Shown here: positions 16,027 to 24,717 of the stretch, one piece after another
How positions within the stretch are numbered: the first letter of the stretch is position 1
How the letters are laid out: every line of letters starts with the position of its first letter
Source of the DNA: Sandaracinus amylolyticus
Lineage (GTDB): Bacteria > Myxococcota_A > Polyangia > Polyangiales > Sandaracinaceae
Length of the DNA: 64,000 bases
Reading direction: 5' to 3'
Assembly: GCF_000737325.1 (NCBI RefSeq)
Contig: NZ_CP011125.1
Location: 3,844,001-3,908,000 of the forward strand
Program-made: the position numbers and the translations under genes
Notes under the pieces: model-generated
Database searches by the model: none
Told to the model about the DNA's origin: nothing
Seen by the model: only the letters and a program-made list of their open reading frames with translations

Positions 16027-18108
16027 TCAGGCGGCGGGCGTGCCGCGCTCGCGGCGCGCCCGCGCGACGCGCAGCGTGCCCTCTGCGATCGCCATCAGCC
16101 CGACCAGCGCGAAGAGCCAGGGCGCCATCGAGCGACGCACCACCGTGCGGGTCGTGCTCCGCGCGACGCCGTCCTCGCGCGCGCCTTCTTCGTCGTCGCT
16201 CGCGAGCGCGCGCGGCGTCAGGTCGCTCTCGGCGTCGGGCGGCGCGATGACGAACGCGGAGCGCGGCGCTTCCTCGCGCGTGCGCTCGTCGGTCGAGACC
16301 TGCACGCGCCAGGCCCCGGCCTCGTCGATCGCGTTCAGATCGATCGGCCGCGCGAGCTCCGCCTCGTCGTGCTCGATCAGACGTCCGCTCGGCGCGATCA
16401 GCACCAGCTCGGTCGCGCCGGGCGGGGCGCGCAGCTCGGGCGCGTGACCCGGCGCGAACGGGACGTCGGGCATGCTCCCCGGCGGCGCGAGCGCGCGCAC
16501 CAGGCGCACCGCGAGCGGCAGGAACCCGGGGCGATACGGGAGATCGCTCCACGCGTCGTCGAGCGTGGTGCCGAGGATCGCGACGCGGCGCGCCGGGTCG
16601 AGCACCAGCGCCGGCGTTCCGTCGGGCCACGCGAGCAGCACCTCGGCGCCCGCGTGGGGCTCCATCGCGAGCCGCTGCGTCGCGCGCACCGCCTCGAGGC
16701 CTGTCGCACCGGCGGGTAGGAGCGCGCTCGGTGCCTCCCCGCGCCTCATCCCGACGACCTCGCCGGTCGTCGCCGCGACGACGCGCGCCGGGAGCACCGA
16801 CTCGAGGCGCGCCCACGCCCCGGGCTGCACCCGATCGCCCGCCGCGACGAGCAGCCCGCCGCCGCGCGCGACGTGCTCCGTGATCTTCGTCGCGAGCGCG
16901 CCTCCGCCGCGCAGCTCGACGTTCGCGAGCACCACGACGTCGACGTCGTCGAGGCTCGTCCCGAGGAACGTGTCGGGGTCGACCGCGCGCTGCACGAACC
17001 CACCTTCGGCGCGCGGCGCGAGCGAGAGCGCCTGCGCGAGGAAGCGCACCTCCTCGCCGCCTCCGCCGAGGCGACGCCGGCCGAGCATCTGGGGATCTCC
17101 GTCGACCATCAGCACGCGCGGAGCGGACGCCGGACGAAGCAGCACGCCGCGGCGATCGTCCAGCGGCAGCGCGTCGGGCTCGCTCGGCACCAGCGCGACC
17201 TCGGCGGTGGGATCGCTGCCGGTGGGCGCGTCGACGTGCAGCGTGGTGCGTCCGCCTCGCTCGGTGAGCGCGACGTCGCCGCGCGCCAGCTCGCTCGCGC
17301 CGCGACGGACCACGAGCGGCACGCGCTCCGCGGGGACGCCTCCGAACGAGCGCACCTCGACGGCGATCGCGAGCTGCCCGGGCGTGGTGGGATCGGGCGT
17401 CGCGAGCGCGGAGACGAGCGCGAGGTTCGGGGCGCCTTCGTCGGGCCCGATGCGCTCGTTCTCGATGGTCACGTCGCGCGCGGCGATCGGCTCGCCTTCG
17501 CTCGCGTGCTGCGCGTGATCGGAGAGCACGAGCACGCGCCGCAGCGGATGGCGCGCGCCCGCGAGCTGACGCGTGGCGAGCTCGACGGCGCCCGCGAGGT
17601 CGGTCCCGCGCGCGCCGCCGGCGCGCACGCCGTCGAGGCGCGAGCGGGCGAGGGCGAGATCGTCGGTCCGCGGCGCGAGCAGGCGCGGCGCGTCGCCCGC
17701 GAGGACGAGCACGACCTCGGACTCCGCCGGCAGCGCGCCGATCACCTCGCGCGCGCGATCGACCGCGGCATCGACGAGCGTGGCCCTGCCCGCCGTGCGC
17801 GACATCGACATCGAGTCGTCGATCACGATCGCGACGCTCGCCTGGCGCCCGTCGCCCCACGCGAGCGTCGCGCTGGCGAACGGCGCGGCGAGCGCGAGCG
17901 CCGCGAGCGCGACGAGCGCGATGCGCGACGCGAGCAGCAGATGATCGACGACCCGCACGCGGCGCCGGCTCGCGACGTCGGCCTTGCGCAGCAGCGCGAT
18001 GGTCGGCAGCGCACGCACCGGCACGTCGCGCCGACGCAAGAGGTGCGCGACGATCGGCACGGCGACCGCGAGCAGCCCGAGCAGCGCCCAGGGCGCGGCG
18101 AAGCCCAT
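16027..18108 (-). CDS. BatA/VWA domain membrane protein
   Basis: A 693-residue protein from ATG 18106-18108, whose first base overlaps the DUF58 stop (TGATG), so translation is coupled. The N-terminal BatA-type domain (PWALLGLLAVAVPIVAHLLR and a second hydrophobic helix at 60-80) precedes a von Willebrand A domain with a MIDAS-like IDDSMSMS at 96-103. A glutamine-amidotransferase-like section starts near residue 335 (RVLMVDGDPQML) and contains VDVVVLANVELRGGG. A final membrane helix lies near residue 665. Relatives work with MoxR ATPases and DUF58 proteins in envelope stress or enzyme maturation; the exact job here is unknown. It is the last gene of the cluster. Confidence 0.85.
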   Translation of the reverse strand: MGFAAPWALLGLLAVAVPIVAHLLRRRDVPVRALPTIALLRKADVASRRRVRVVDHLLLASRIALVALAALALAAPFASATLAWGDGRQASVAIVIDDSMSMSRTAGRATLVDAAVDRAREVIGALPAESEVVLVLAGDAPRLLAPRTDDLALARSRLDGVRAGGARGTDLAGAVELATRQLAGARHPLRRVLVLSDHAQHASEGEPIAARDVTIENERIGPDEGAPNLALVSALATPDPTTPGQLAIAVEVRSFGGVPAERVPLVVRRGASELARGDVALTERGGRTTLHVDAPTGSDPTAEVALVPSEPDALPLDDRRGVLLRPASAPRVLMVDGDPQMLGRRRLGGGGEEVRFLAQALSLAPRAEGGFVQRAVDPDTFLGTSLDDVDVVVLANVELRGGGALATKITEHVARGGGLLVAAGDRVQPGAWARLESVLPARVVAATTGEVVGMRRGEAPSALLPAGATGLEAVRATQRLAMEPHAGAEVLLAWPDGTPALVLDPARRVAILGTTLDDAWSDLPYRPGFLPLAVRLVRALAPPGSMPDVPFAPGHAPELRAPPGATELVLIAPSGRLIEHDEAELARPIDLNAIDEAGAWRVQVSTDERTREEAPRSAFVIAPPDAESDLTPRALASDDEEGAREDGVARSTTRTVVRRSMAPWLFALVGLMAIAEGTLRVARARRERGTPAA

Positions 18109-19013
18109 CAGCGACGTCTCCCCGGCGCGGCGAGCACCTCGGCGAGCACGCGCTCGACGGGCTCGTCGGTGCGCACGAGGCGATAACGCGCGCCGGCGGC
18201 GGTGCAGCGCGCGCGGCACGTGTCGAGGAACGCCTGCAGCTCGCGGAGATACCCCTCGCGCAGCGCGGTCGGATCGACGTCGAGCGGGACCTCGCCCTCG
18301 AGCCCGTGGAAGCGCGTGGGGCCGTCGAACGGGAGCTCGAGCTCCTCGGGGTGCATGACCTGGAACACCCAGACCTCGTGCCCGCGGTGCACCAGCTGAT
18401 CGATCGGCGTGAGCGCGTGGTCGCCGAAGTCGAGCAGATCGCTGGCGATGGCGACCACGCCGCGACGTCCCGCGCGCTCCGCCGCGGCGGTGAGCGCGGC
18501 TTGCAGATCGGTGCTCGCTTCCTTCTCGACCGGGGTCGCGAGCTCGCCGAGGACCAGCTCGAGGTGCGCGGGGCGCGAGCGCGCGGGCAGGCTCGCGATG
18601 ACGTCGCGCGCGAAGCGCACCACGCCCGCGGCGTCGCCCTGACGCACCAGCACGAGCCCGAGCGCGGCGAGGAGCGTCGCGGCCTGCTCGGACTTGCTCG
18701 GGCCTTCGTCCGTCGCGCCCCGGAAGTCCATCGAGGCGGAGCTGTCGAGCACGAGCGTCGCGCGGAGCTGGGTCTCCTGCTCGAAGCGCTTGATCGTGTG
18801 GCGATCGCTGCGCGCGTAGGCGCGCCAGTCGAGGAGGCGGAGATCGTCGCCGGGGCGGTACTCGCGGTGCTCGACGAACACCACGCTCGCGCCGCGGTGC
18901 GGCGAGCGATGCACGCCCGAGAGCACGCCCTCGACCGCGCGGCGCGCCTTGAGCGAGAGGTTCGCGATCCGCGCGCGGATCGCGGGATCGAGCACCTGTC
19001 GCTCGCCGGACAT
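18108..19013 (-). CDS. DUF58 protein, VWA-like partner of MoxR
   Basis: A 301-residue protein from ATG 19011-19013. The DUF58 signature REYRPGDDLRLLDWRAYARSD sits at about residues 51-70, followed by a VWA-like strand LVLDSSASMDF with the D-x-S-x-S of a MIDAS site at residues 90-94. Family members are cytosolic and are encoded next to MoxR ATPases, with which they are thought to form a chaperone-like pair. The start overlaps the MoxR stop by one base and the stop overlaps the BatA start by one base, so all three are translationally coupled. No membrane segment is present. Confidence 0.92.
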   Translation of the reverse strand: MSGERQVLDPAIRARIANLSLKARRAVEGVLSGVHRSPHRGASVVFVEHREYRPGDDLRLLDWRAYARSDRHTIKRFEQETQLRATLVLDSSASMDFRGATDEGPSKSEQAATLLAALGLVLVRQGDAAGVVRFARDVIASLPARSRPAHLELVLGELATPVEKEASTDLQAALTAAAERAGRRGVVAIASDLLDFGDHALTPIDQLVHRGHEVWVFQVMHPEELELPFDGPTRFHGLEGEVPLDVDPTALREGYLRELQAFLDTCRARCTAAGARYRLVRTDEPVERVLAEVLAAPGRRR

Positions 19014-20059
19014 CAGGCGCGCGTCGCCTCGAGCAGGCGCTGCACGAGATCCGCGGCGCGCACGCCCTCGGCCTCGGCGCGGAAGCTCGGGACGATGCGG
19101 TGGCGCAGCACGGGTGTCGCGAGCGCGCGCACGTCTTCGACCTCGGCGGCGAAGCGCCCGTCGAGCACCGCGCGCGCCTTCGCGCCGATCACCAGCGCCT
19201 GCGAGGCGCGCGGACCGGCGCCGAAGGCGACGTAGCTCTTCACGAAGTCGGGCGCGCCGCTCTCCTCGGGGCGCGAGAGCCGCACGAGCTTCACGGCGTG
19301 CTCGATGACGTGCGGCGCGACCGGCACGCGCGGAACGAGCGCCTGGAGGTCGAGGATCTCCGCCTGCGTGAGCACGGCGGTCGGCGGCTCGCCGATCGGC
19401 GCGGTGGTGCGGCGCACGATCTCCATCTCTTCGTCGGCGCTCGGATAGCCGACGTCGATCTGGAAGAGGAAGCGATCGAGCTGCGCCTCGGGCAGCGGGT
19501 ACGTGCCCTCCTGCTCGATCGGGTTCTGCGTCGCGAACACGAGGTACGGCAGCTCGAGCGGGTAGGTCTTGCCGCCCGCGGTGACGCGCCCCTCGGCCAT
19601 GGCCTGGAGCAGCGCGGCCTGGGTCTTCGGCGGCGTGCGGTTGATCTCGTCGGCGAGCAGGACGTTCGTGAACACCGGGCCCGGCACGAAGCGGAAGCGT
19701 CGCTCGCCGCTCGCGGGGTCTTCCTCGAGCACGTCGGTGCCGGTGATGTCGGTCGGCATCAGATCCGGCGTGAACTGGATGCGGCTCGAGCGCAGCGAGA
19801 GCACCTCGGCGAGCGTCGAGATGAGCAGCGTCTTCGCGAGCCCCGGCACGCCGACGAAGAGCCCGTGCCCGCGCGCGAAGAGCGAGATCAGCATCAGCTC
19901 GATGACGTCGTCCTGGCCGACGATGCGCTTCTTCACCTCGGCGACGAGGCGACGTCGCGCATCGGCGAGGCGCTCCACGCGCTCGACATCGGTCACCTCG
20001 GGGCGCTGCGCGGCTGCGCTCTCAGCGGGGCTGGTCCCGTCCACGTCGATCTCCACCAC
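19013..20059 (-). CDS. MoxR family AAA+ ATPase
   Basis: A 348-residue protein. The chosen start is GTG 20057-20059, 16 bases after the upstream stop; a second GTG follows at once, and no strong ribosome-binding site is visible. AAA+ features are Walker A GVPGLAKT at 70-77, Walker B VLLADEINRTPPKTQ, sensor-1 FATQNPIEQEGTYPLPEAQLD and the arginine-containing C-terminal lid. MoxR ATPases remodel or activate VWA-containing partners. The adjacent DUF58 and BatA-like genes supply those partners. Length is typical (about 330). Confidence 0.94.
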   Translation of the reverse strand: MVEIDVDGTSPAESAAAQRPEVTDVERVERLADARRRLVAEVKKRIVGQDDVIELMLISLFARGHGLFVGVPGLAKTLLISTLAEVLSLRSSRIQFTPDLMPTDITGTDVLEEDPASGERRFRFVPGPVFTNVLLADEINRTPPKTQAALLQAMAEGRVTAGGKTYPLELPYLVFATQNPIEQEGTYPLPEAQLDRFLFQIDVGYPSADEEMEIVRRTTAPIGEPPTAVLTQAEILDLQALVPRVPVAPHVIEHAVKLVRLSRPEESGAPDFVKSYVAFGAGPRASQALVIGAKARAVLDGRFAAEVEDVRALATPVLRHRIVPSFRAEAEGVRAADLVQRLLEATRA

Positions 20060-20075
20060 TGGCGTGTCTAGCTGG

Positions 20076-21656
20076 TTACCGCGACCCCTGCAGGTCGCGG
20101 CACATTCCGTTCTCGCGCGTCCGCTCGCTCTCGCTGGTCGCGACCTGCGCGAGATCGCAGTGCGGCTGGGGATCGAACGGGTTGAGGCGCAGAGCCTCGA
20201 GGCTCGCGGCGCGCGCTTGCTCGTGCTCGCCGCGCGCGAGGTGCGCCGAGCCGAGCACCGCCCAGAGCGGCTCGTGATCGGGCCAGCGCTCGGTGAGCGG
20301 CGTGAGCACGGCGATCGCGCGGTCGGGCGCGCCGCCCGCGAGCGAAGCGCGCGCGAGGCGGCTGCCGACGATCGGATCGCCCTCGGCGTTCTGCCACGCG
20401 CGGTCGTACTCGTGCGACGCGGCGAGCGGGCGCTGGCGCGACCACAGGAGATCGCCGATGCGCAGGTGACGGCGCGCGGTCTCGACGCGCACCTCCTGCG
20501 TGTCGTCGAGCTCAGCCTCGCCGTGGCGGAACACCGGTCGCGCGAGCGCGGGCGCCGGCCCTTGCGCTTCCGGGCGCTCGCGCAGCTCGGCGCGCCACGC
20601 GCGCTCGAGCTCGTCCCAGCTGGTGTCCGCGACCTCGGCGAACGCGGCGCGCGCGTCGGTCCCGTCGGCGACGAGCTGCACGACGCGTCGCAATCCATCG
20701 CGCCCGTGCACGCGACGGAATCGCTCGACGAACGTCGAGACCTGCGCGAACGCGAGCGCGGCGTCCTCGGCGCTCGGGAGCATCGCGATCGACGGATGCA
20801 GCCGATCGAACGAGAGCAGCTGGTTCTCCTGCACCGCGCGGCGCAACAGGAAGTCGCTGGCGGGATCGAGCCGCACCGCGGGCTCACCACCGCGCCACGT
20901 GCGCTCGAGGAAGCGCGCGACGCCCTCCTGCATCCACACCGGCGCGCGATCGCGCGACGCGCGCGAGAGCACCATGTGCACGAATTCGTGGCCCAGCGTG
21001 TCGGCCCACGGATAGCCGCGCACCAGCGCGCGCGGGCTGGTGATCATCAGGCGATCCCACTTGCAGAGCGCGATGGTGCCGGTGCGCTCGATCTCCTCGA
21101 CGGAGAGGCTCGACACCTCCGAGAGCGTCGCGGCGGTCGGGTAGATCTCGACGCGGATCGGGCCGGGCACACGCACGCCGAGCTCGCGCTGCATCGCCTC
21201 GTCGGCGGCGCGCATCGTCTCGATCGCGTACTCGGCGAGCACCCGATCGGGGCCCGGCGCGAAGCGCACGACGTAGCGACCGTCCTCCGAGCGCTGCTCG
21301 ACCTGGCGGCGCGTGACCTCGCGCGTCGCCCACATGAGCCGGTAGATCTCGACGCGCTCCTCGGCCGAGCGCAGGTGCGTCGCGCGCACCACCGAGGCCG
21401 CGCCGTCGCGCGCCGCGCCCGCGTAGTCGCCGCGCACGAAGCGCAGCATCGCGCGCTCCCAGCGCACGTCGGGATCGTCGGGATAGGTCGTCGCGAGCGA
21501 CGCGAGGATCGGCTCGGCCTCCTCGATGCGCACCTCGTCGATCGCGATCGCCGCGTCGCGCAGGCGCGCACCATCGGCGCCCGGCGGGAGCGCGTGCGCC
21601 AGCGAGGGCGCGAGCACCGACAGCGAGAACGCGATCGCGAGCGCGCGCAGCTTCAT
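20076..21656 (-). CDS. Exported HExxH metallopeptidase-like protein with TPR tail
   Basis: A 526-residue protein from ATG 21654-21656. A signal peptide covers residues 1-22 (LAIAFSLSVLAPSLAHA). TPR-like helices occupy about 30-90. A gluzincin-type active site follows: HEFVH at 223-227 with a downstream glutamate in WMQEGVA (E244), matching the peptidase MA/MA-like arrangement of zinc ligands. The C-terminal half has further TPR helices, for example LARASLAGGAPDRAIAVL and AHLARGEHEQARAASLEAL. The start overlaps the stop of the DUF4175-like gene by four bases. A periplasmic protease within a MoxR/VWA cluster is notable; its substrate is unknown. Confidence 0.82.
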   Translation of the reverse strand: MKLRALAIAFSLSVLAPSLAHALPPGADGARLRDAAIAIDEVRIEEAEPILASLATTYPDDPDVRWERAMLRFVRGDYAGAARDGAASVVRATHLRSAEERVEIYRLMWATREVTRRQVEQRSEDGRYVVRFAPGPDRVLAEYAIETMRAADEAMQRELGVRVPGPIRVEIYPTAATLSEVSSLSVEEIERTGTIALCKWDRLMITSPRALVRGYPWADTLGHEFVHMVLSRASRDRAPVWMQEGVARFLERTWRGGEPAVRLDPASDFLLRRAVQENQLLSFDRLHPSIAMLPSAEDAALAFAQVSTFVERFRRVHGRDGLRRVVQLVADGTDARAAFAEVADTSWDELERAWRAELRERPEAQGPAPALARPVFRHGEAELDDTQEVRVETARRHLRIGDLLWSRQRPLAASHEYDRAWQNAEGDPIVGSRLARASLAGGAPDRAIAVLTPLTERWPDHEPLWAVLGSAHLARGEHEQARAASLEALRLNPFDPQPHCDLAQVATSESERTRENGMCRDLQGSR

Positions 21657-24622
21657 CGCAGGAGCCCTTCGTAGTAGCGCTGCACCGAGTCCTCGTATCC
21701 CTGGGGCGGCGACTCGCCCATGGCATCCAGCAGCCGCCTGCGGAGATCCATGGGCCCCTCGAACTGATTCGGATCGTGGATCTGCACGCGGCGCCGGAAA
21801 TCGGGGGCCGCGCTGCCGTCGTCGCCGCCTCCACCGCCGCCGCTCGAGCGCTGCATGTCCTGCTCGATCTGCTCGCGCAGCTCGGTGAGGCGCCGCGCCG
21901 CTTCTTCCTGGGCGCGCGACGCGGTCGCGGGATCGCCGCGATCGAGCCCGCGCGCGCCTTCCTCCATGAGGCGCGCGATCTCGCCGAGCTGCTCGGCGGC
22001 ATCAGGCGAGAGCGGCTGACCGTCGGGGCCCGCTTCGAACGCCTCGGCGAGATCGCCCGCCGCGCCGCGCGCGGTGCGCTGTCGCGGCGCGTCGCCCGAG
22101 AGCTGTCCGCGCTCGCCGTCGCCGAGGTGATCGCCGAGGTCGGGCAGCGCCTCGTCGAGCGACGCGCGCAGCTCCGAGAGGCGTCGCTCGGCTTGCTGCG
22201 CAGCATGCGCGGCGCGCGAGGTCTGGCCCTCGTGGCCGGGGAACATCATCGCGTCGAGCGCGAGGTCGCGCGAGAGATCGCCGAGCTGCTCCTCGGCGCT
22301 CGCGACCATGCGGCTGGCCTCGCCGAGATCGCCGGTCGAGAGCGCGTCCTCGGCGTCGCGGATGCGCTGCTGGATGGCGTCGAACGAGTCGCGCTCGAGC
22401 GAGGTGAGGCGCTCGCGATCGATCGGCGAGAGCGCCTCGCGCACTTCGCGCGCGCGTCCCGCGAGACGGCGTGCTGCTTCTTCGCCGCGCGCGCCCGCGG
22501 CTTCGAGGGCGCGGCGCGCCGCGGATCCCCGCACGTCGGTGGTGCGGCGCGCGAGCTCGCGCTGCTCGCCCTCGAGCCCGTGGAGGCGATCGAGCGCGTC
22601 GGCGAGCGCTTGATCGCGCGGGCCGAAGCGCTCCTCGCCGAAGCTCTCCTCGCTCGCGCCGAGCGCGCGCGCGAGCGCGTCGATCTCTTGCTCGAGGCGC
22701 GTGAGGGCCTGGCTCGCGGCGTCGAGGTCGCCGCGCTCGACCGACTCGCGCAGCTGCTCGAGCGCCTGCTGGGTCTCGCGCGCCTCGGCCTCCTGCGCGT
22801 TCGCGAACTCTTGCGGCACCGCGGTGCCGAGACGCGACATGCGGGCGCGCAGATCCTCGAGCCGCTGCTGGGCGCGCGCGATCGCGGCGAGCAGCGCGGC
22901 GCGCGCCTCGGGCGTGTCGGCGCGCTGGAGCTCGCGGAGCAGCGAGGCGATCTCGCGGCGCAGCGACTCGAGCTCGCGGGCGATCGCCGCCGCGTCCTCG
23001 ATGCGCGCGCGCGTCAGCAGATCGGCGAGGAGCAGCACGTCGTCCTCGAGCTCGGTGACCGAGCGCGCGTCGATGCGCTGCCGCAACGCGAGCGCGCCGA
23101 CGTTCGGGACGTGCGCGCGCATCTCTTCGAACAGCAAGCGCCGGATGCGCGTGCTCGCCTCGCCGTAGAGCGCCGCGTCGGTGCGGCGCGTCTCGCCGGA
23201 GCGCGCGCGCGACGCGAATCCGTCGAGCGAGAAGAGCAGACGCTCGGTGACGCCGCGCAGCGAGTCGAAGCGAGCGCGCGCTTGTGCCTCCTGGTCGGTC
23301 ACCGGTAGCTCGAGGCGATCGGCGAGCGTGCTCACCGCGAGATCGACGAGCTCCTGGAGCGCACCGAGGGACTCGTCGCGCCGCGTCGCCTCGGACGCGA
23401 GCGTGAGCGTGCGCGTCTCCGAGCGCCCGACGTGCGGTCCACTGACGTCGTCGCCGTCGCTCGCTTCGATCCACACCTCGACGCGATCGCCCGGTGACGC
23501 GCCGAGATCGCCGAGCGCGAGCTGATCGTCGCCGGTGAGCTCGGTGCGACCCGCCTCGGGCGTCGCGATGCGGCGTCGCTGCTCGCGACCGTCGGCGCCC
23601 TTCACCACGAGATCCACGGCGGCGACGCCGACGTCGTCGTGCGCTTCGAAGAGCACGGTGAGCGTCTCGGTGCCCTCGACGATCGCGTCCTCGGCGGGCG
23701 AGAGCATCGAGACGCGCGGCGTCTCGTCGGGGAGCACGTGGATCGAGCGCACCGTCGCGTCGCGCGCCCAGCGACCGTCGTCGGCGCGCAGGCGAATGCT
23801 CAGCGGGCCATCGGTGCGCACGAGGAATCGCGCGACCCAGCGCTCGCCGTCGCGCTCCATCGCGACCTCGGTGCCCGCCGCGTCGAGCGTCGCCGCGGTG
23901 GCGTCGAAGCGGGCGCGCCCCGAGAGCTCGACGCTGGTGCCGAGCGGGAGCTCGAGGCGCGAAGGATCGGCGATCACCGTCGCGCCGCGCCCGAGGTACC
24001 CCGGGAACACGAGGCGCGCCTGCACCGCCTCGAGCGCGGCCGCGACGCGCGTTCCTTCCGCGTCCTGCTCGCCCGGATGCACGAGCGCCCACGCGCCCGC
24101 CGCCGCGCGATCGACACCGAGCACGACGCCCGCCGCGATCCCGAGCGCGACGGCGCCGCCGATCACCGTCGGATGTCGCAGCCAGCGCCCGGCGGGCACC
24201 ACACGATCGGCGGGCACCCGCGCGATCTCGGCGCCCAGACGCTGGGCGTGCGCGGCGACGAGCTCGCTCGACGCGCCGGCCGCGACCGGCGCCGCGCTCA
24301 GCTCGAACGCCGTGCGCAGCGGCGAGACCAGCTCGGGCCGCATCGAGGCGACGAGCCGCGCCGCGCCGCTCCCCGCGAGGGCGCGCGCCGGTGCGATCGC
24401 GAGCCCGCCAGCGACCGCCGCGCCGACGATCGCGCACGACCACACCAGGATCACGATCGCGGACGCGGCGAGCGGCCCCGCGATCCACGCCCCGATCGCC
24501 AGCACCGCCGTCGCCGTCCCGAGCGCCGCAGCGACGGCGCGCGCGGCGAGCAGGAGCGTGGCGCGCGCGCGGAGGCGGGCGAGGTAGCGAGAGGCCGCCG
24601 TCGCGGCCTGGGACGGAGGCAC
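21653..24622 (-). CDS. DUF4175-like membrane protein with long coiled coil
   Basis: A 989-residue protein from GTG 24620-24622. Two closely spaced hydrophobic helices at about residues 35-80 are followed by a third near 155-175, then an immunoglobulin-like or beta-rich section (residues 200-420, with LPLGTSVELSGRARF and VSMLSPAEDAIVEG), and then about 450 residues of Glu/Arg/Ala-rich coiled coil. The C-terminus has a Gly-rich linker (SSGGGGGGDDGSAAPDF) and a short tail VQRYYEGLLR. This order matches proteins annotated DUF4175 at the head of MoxR/BatA clusters. It is the first gene of the five-gene unit. Precise function is unknown. Confidence 0.75.
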   Translation of the reverse strand: MPPSQAATAASRYLARLRARATLLLAARAVAAALGTATAVLAIGAWIAGPLAASAIVILVWSCAIVGAAVAGGLAIAPARALAGSGAARLVASMRPELVSPLRTAFELSAAPVAAGASSELVAAHAQRLGAEIARVPADRVVPAGRWLRHPTVIGGAVALGIAAGVVLGVDRAAAGAWALVHPGEQDAEGTRVAAALEAVQARLVFPGYLGRGATVIADPSRLELPLGTSVELSGRARFDATAATLDAAGTEVAMERDGERWVARFLVRTDGPLSIRLRADDGRWARDATVRSIHVLPDETPRVSMLSPAEDAIVEGTETLTVLFEAHDDVGVAAVDLVVKGADGREQRRRIATPEAGRTELTGDDQLALGDLGASPGDRVEVWIEASDGDDVSGPHVGRSETRTLTLASEATRRDESLGALQELVDLAVSTLADRLELPVTDQEAQARARFDSLRGVTERLLFSLDGFASRARSGETRRTDAALYGEASTRIRRLLFEEMRAHVPNVGALALRQRIDARSVTELEDDVLLLADLLTRARIEDAAAIARELESLRREIASLLRELQRADTPEARAALLAAIARAQQRLEDLRARMSRLGTAVPQEFANAQEAEARETQQALEQLRESVERGDLDAASQALTRLEQEIDALARALGASEESFGEERFGPRDQALADALDRLHGLEGEQRELARRTTDVRGSAARRALEAAGARGEEAARRLAGRAREVREALSPIDRERLTSLERDSFDAIQQRIRDAEDALSTGDLGEASRMVASAEEQLGDLSRDLALDAMMFPGHEGQTSRAAHAAQQAERRLSELRASLDEALPDLGDHLGDGERGQLSGDAPRQRTARGAAGDLAEAFEAGPDGQPLSPDAAEQLGEIARLMEEGARGLDRGDPATASRAQEEAARRLTELREQIEQDMQRSSGGGGGGDDGSAAPDFRRRVQIHDPNQFEGPMDLRRRLLDAMGESPPQGYEDSVQRYYEGLLR

Positions 24623-24699
24623 GCCGGGAATCTAGCACCCGCTCTCCCGACCGGGACCCGCGCGCGCGACGGAAGCGCTCCGACGCTCGACGAGGCTGA

Positions 24700-24705
24700 T
24701 ATAGT
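24700..24705 (+). promoter_or_regulatory. Possible -10 element for the coiled-coil gene
   Basis: TATAGT at 24700-24705 is a good sigma-70 -10 match in a GC-rich setting, 12 bases before the ATG at 24718. A -35 is not evident at the right distance. If used, the transcript would have an almost absent leader, so this is a tentative call. Confidence 0.3.
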
Positions 24706-24717
24706 GCGGCCCCCCAC

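Noticed and set aside
18109-18219. Longer start for the BatA-like gene
   Set aside because: The added residues are almost all Arg, Ala and His, and overlap DUF58; the ATG coupled to the DUF58 stop gives a proper BatA N-terminus.
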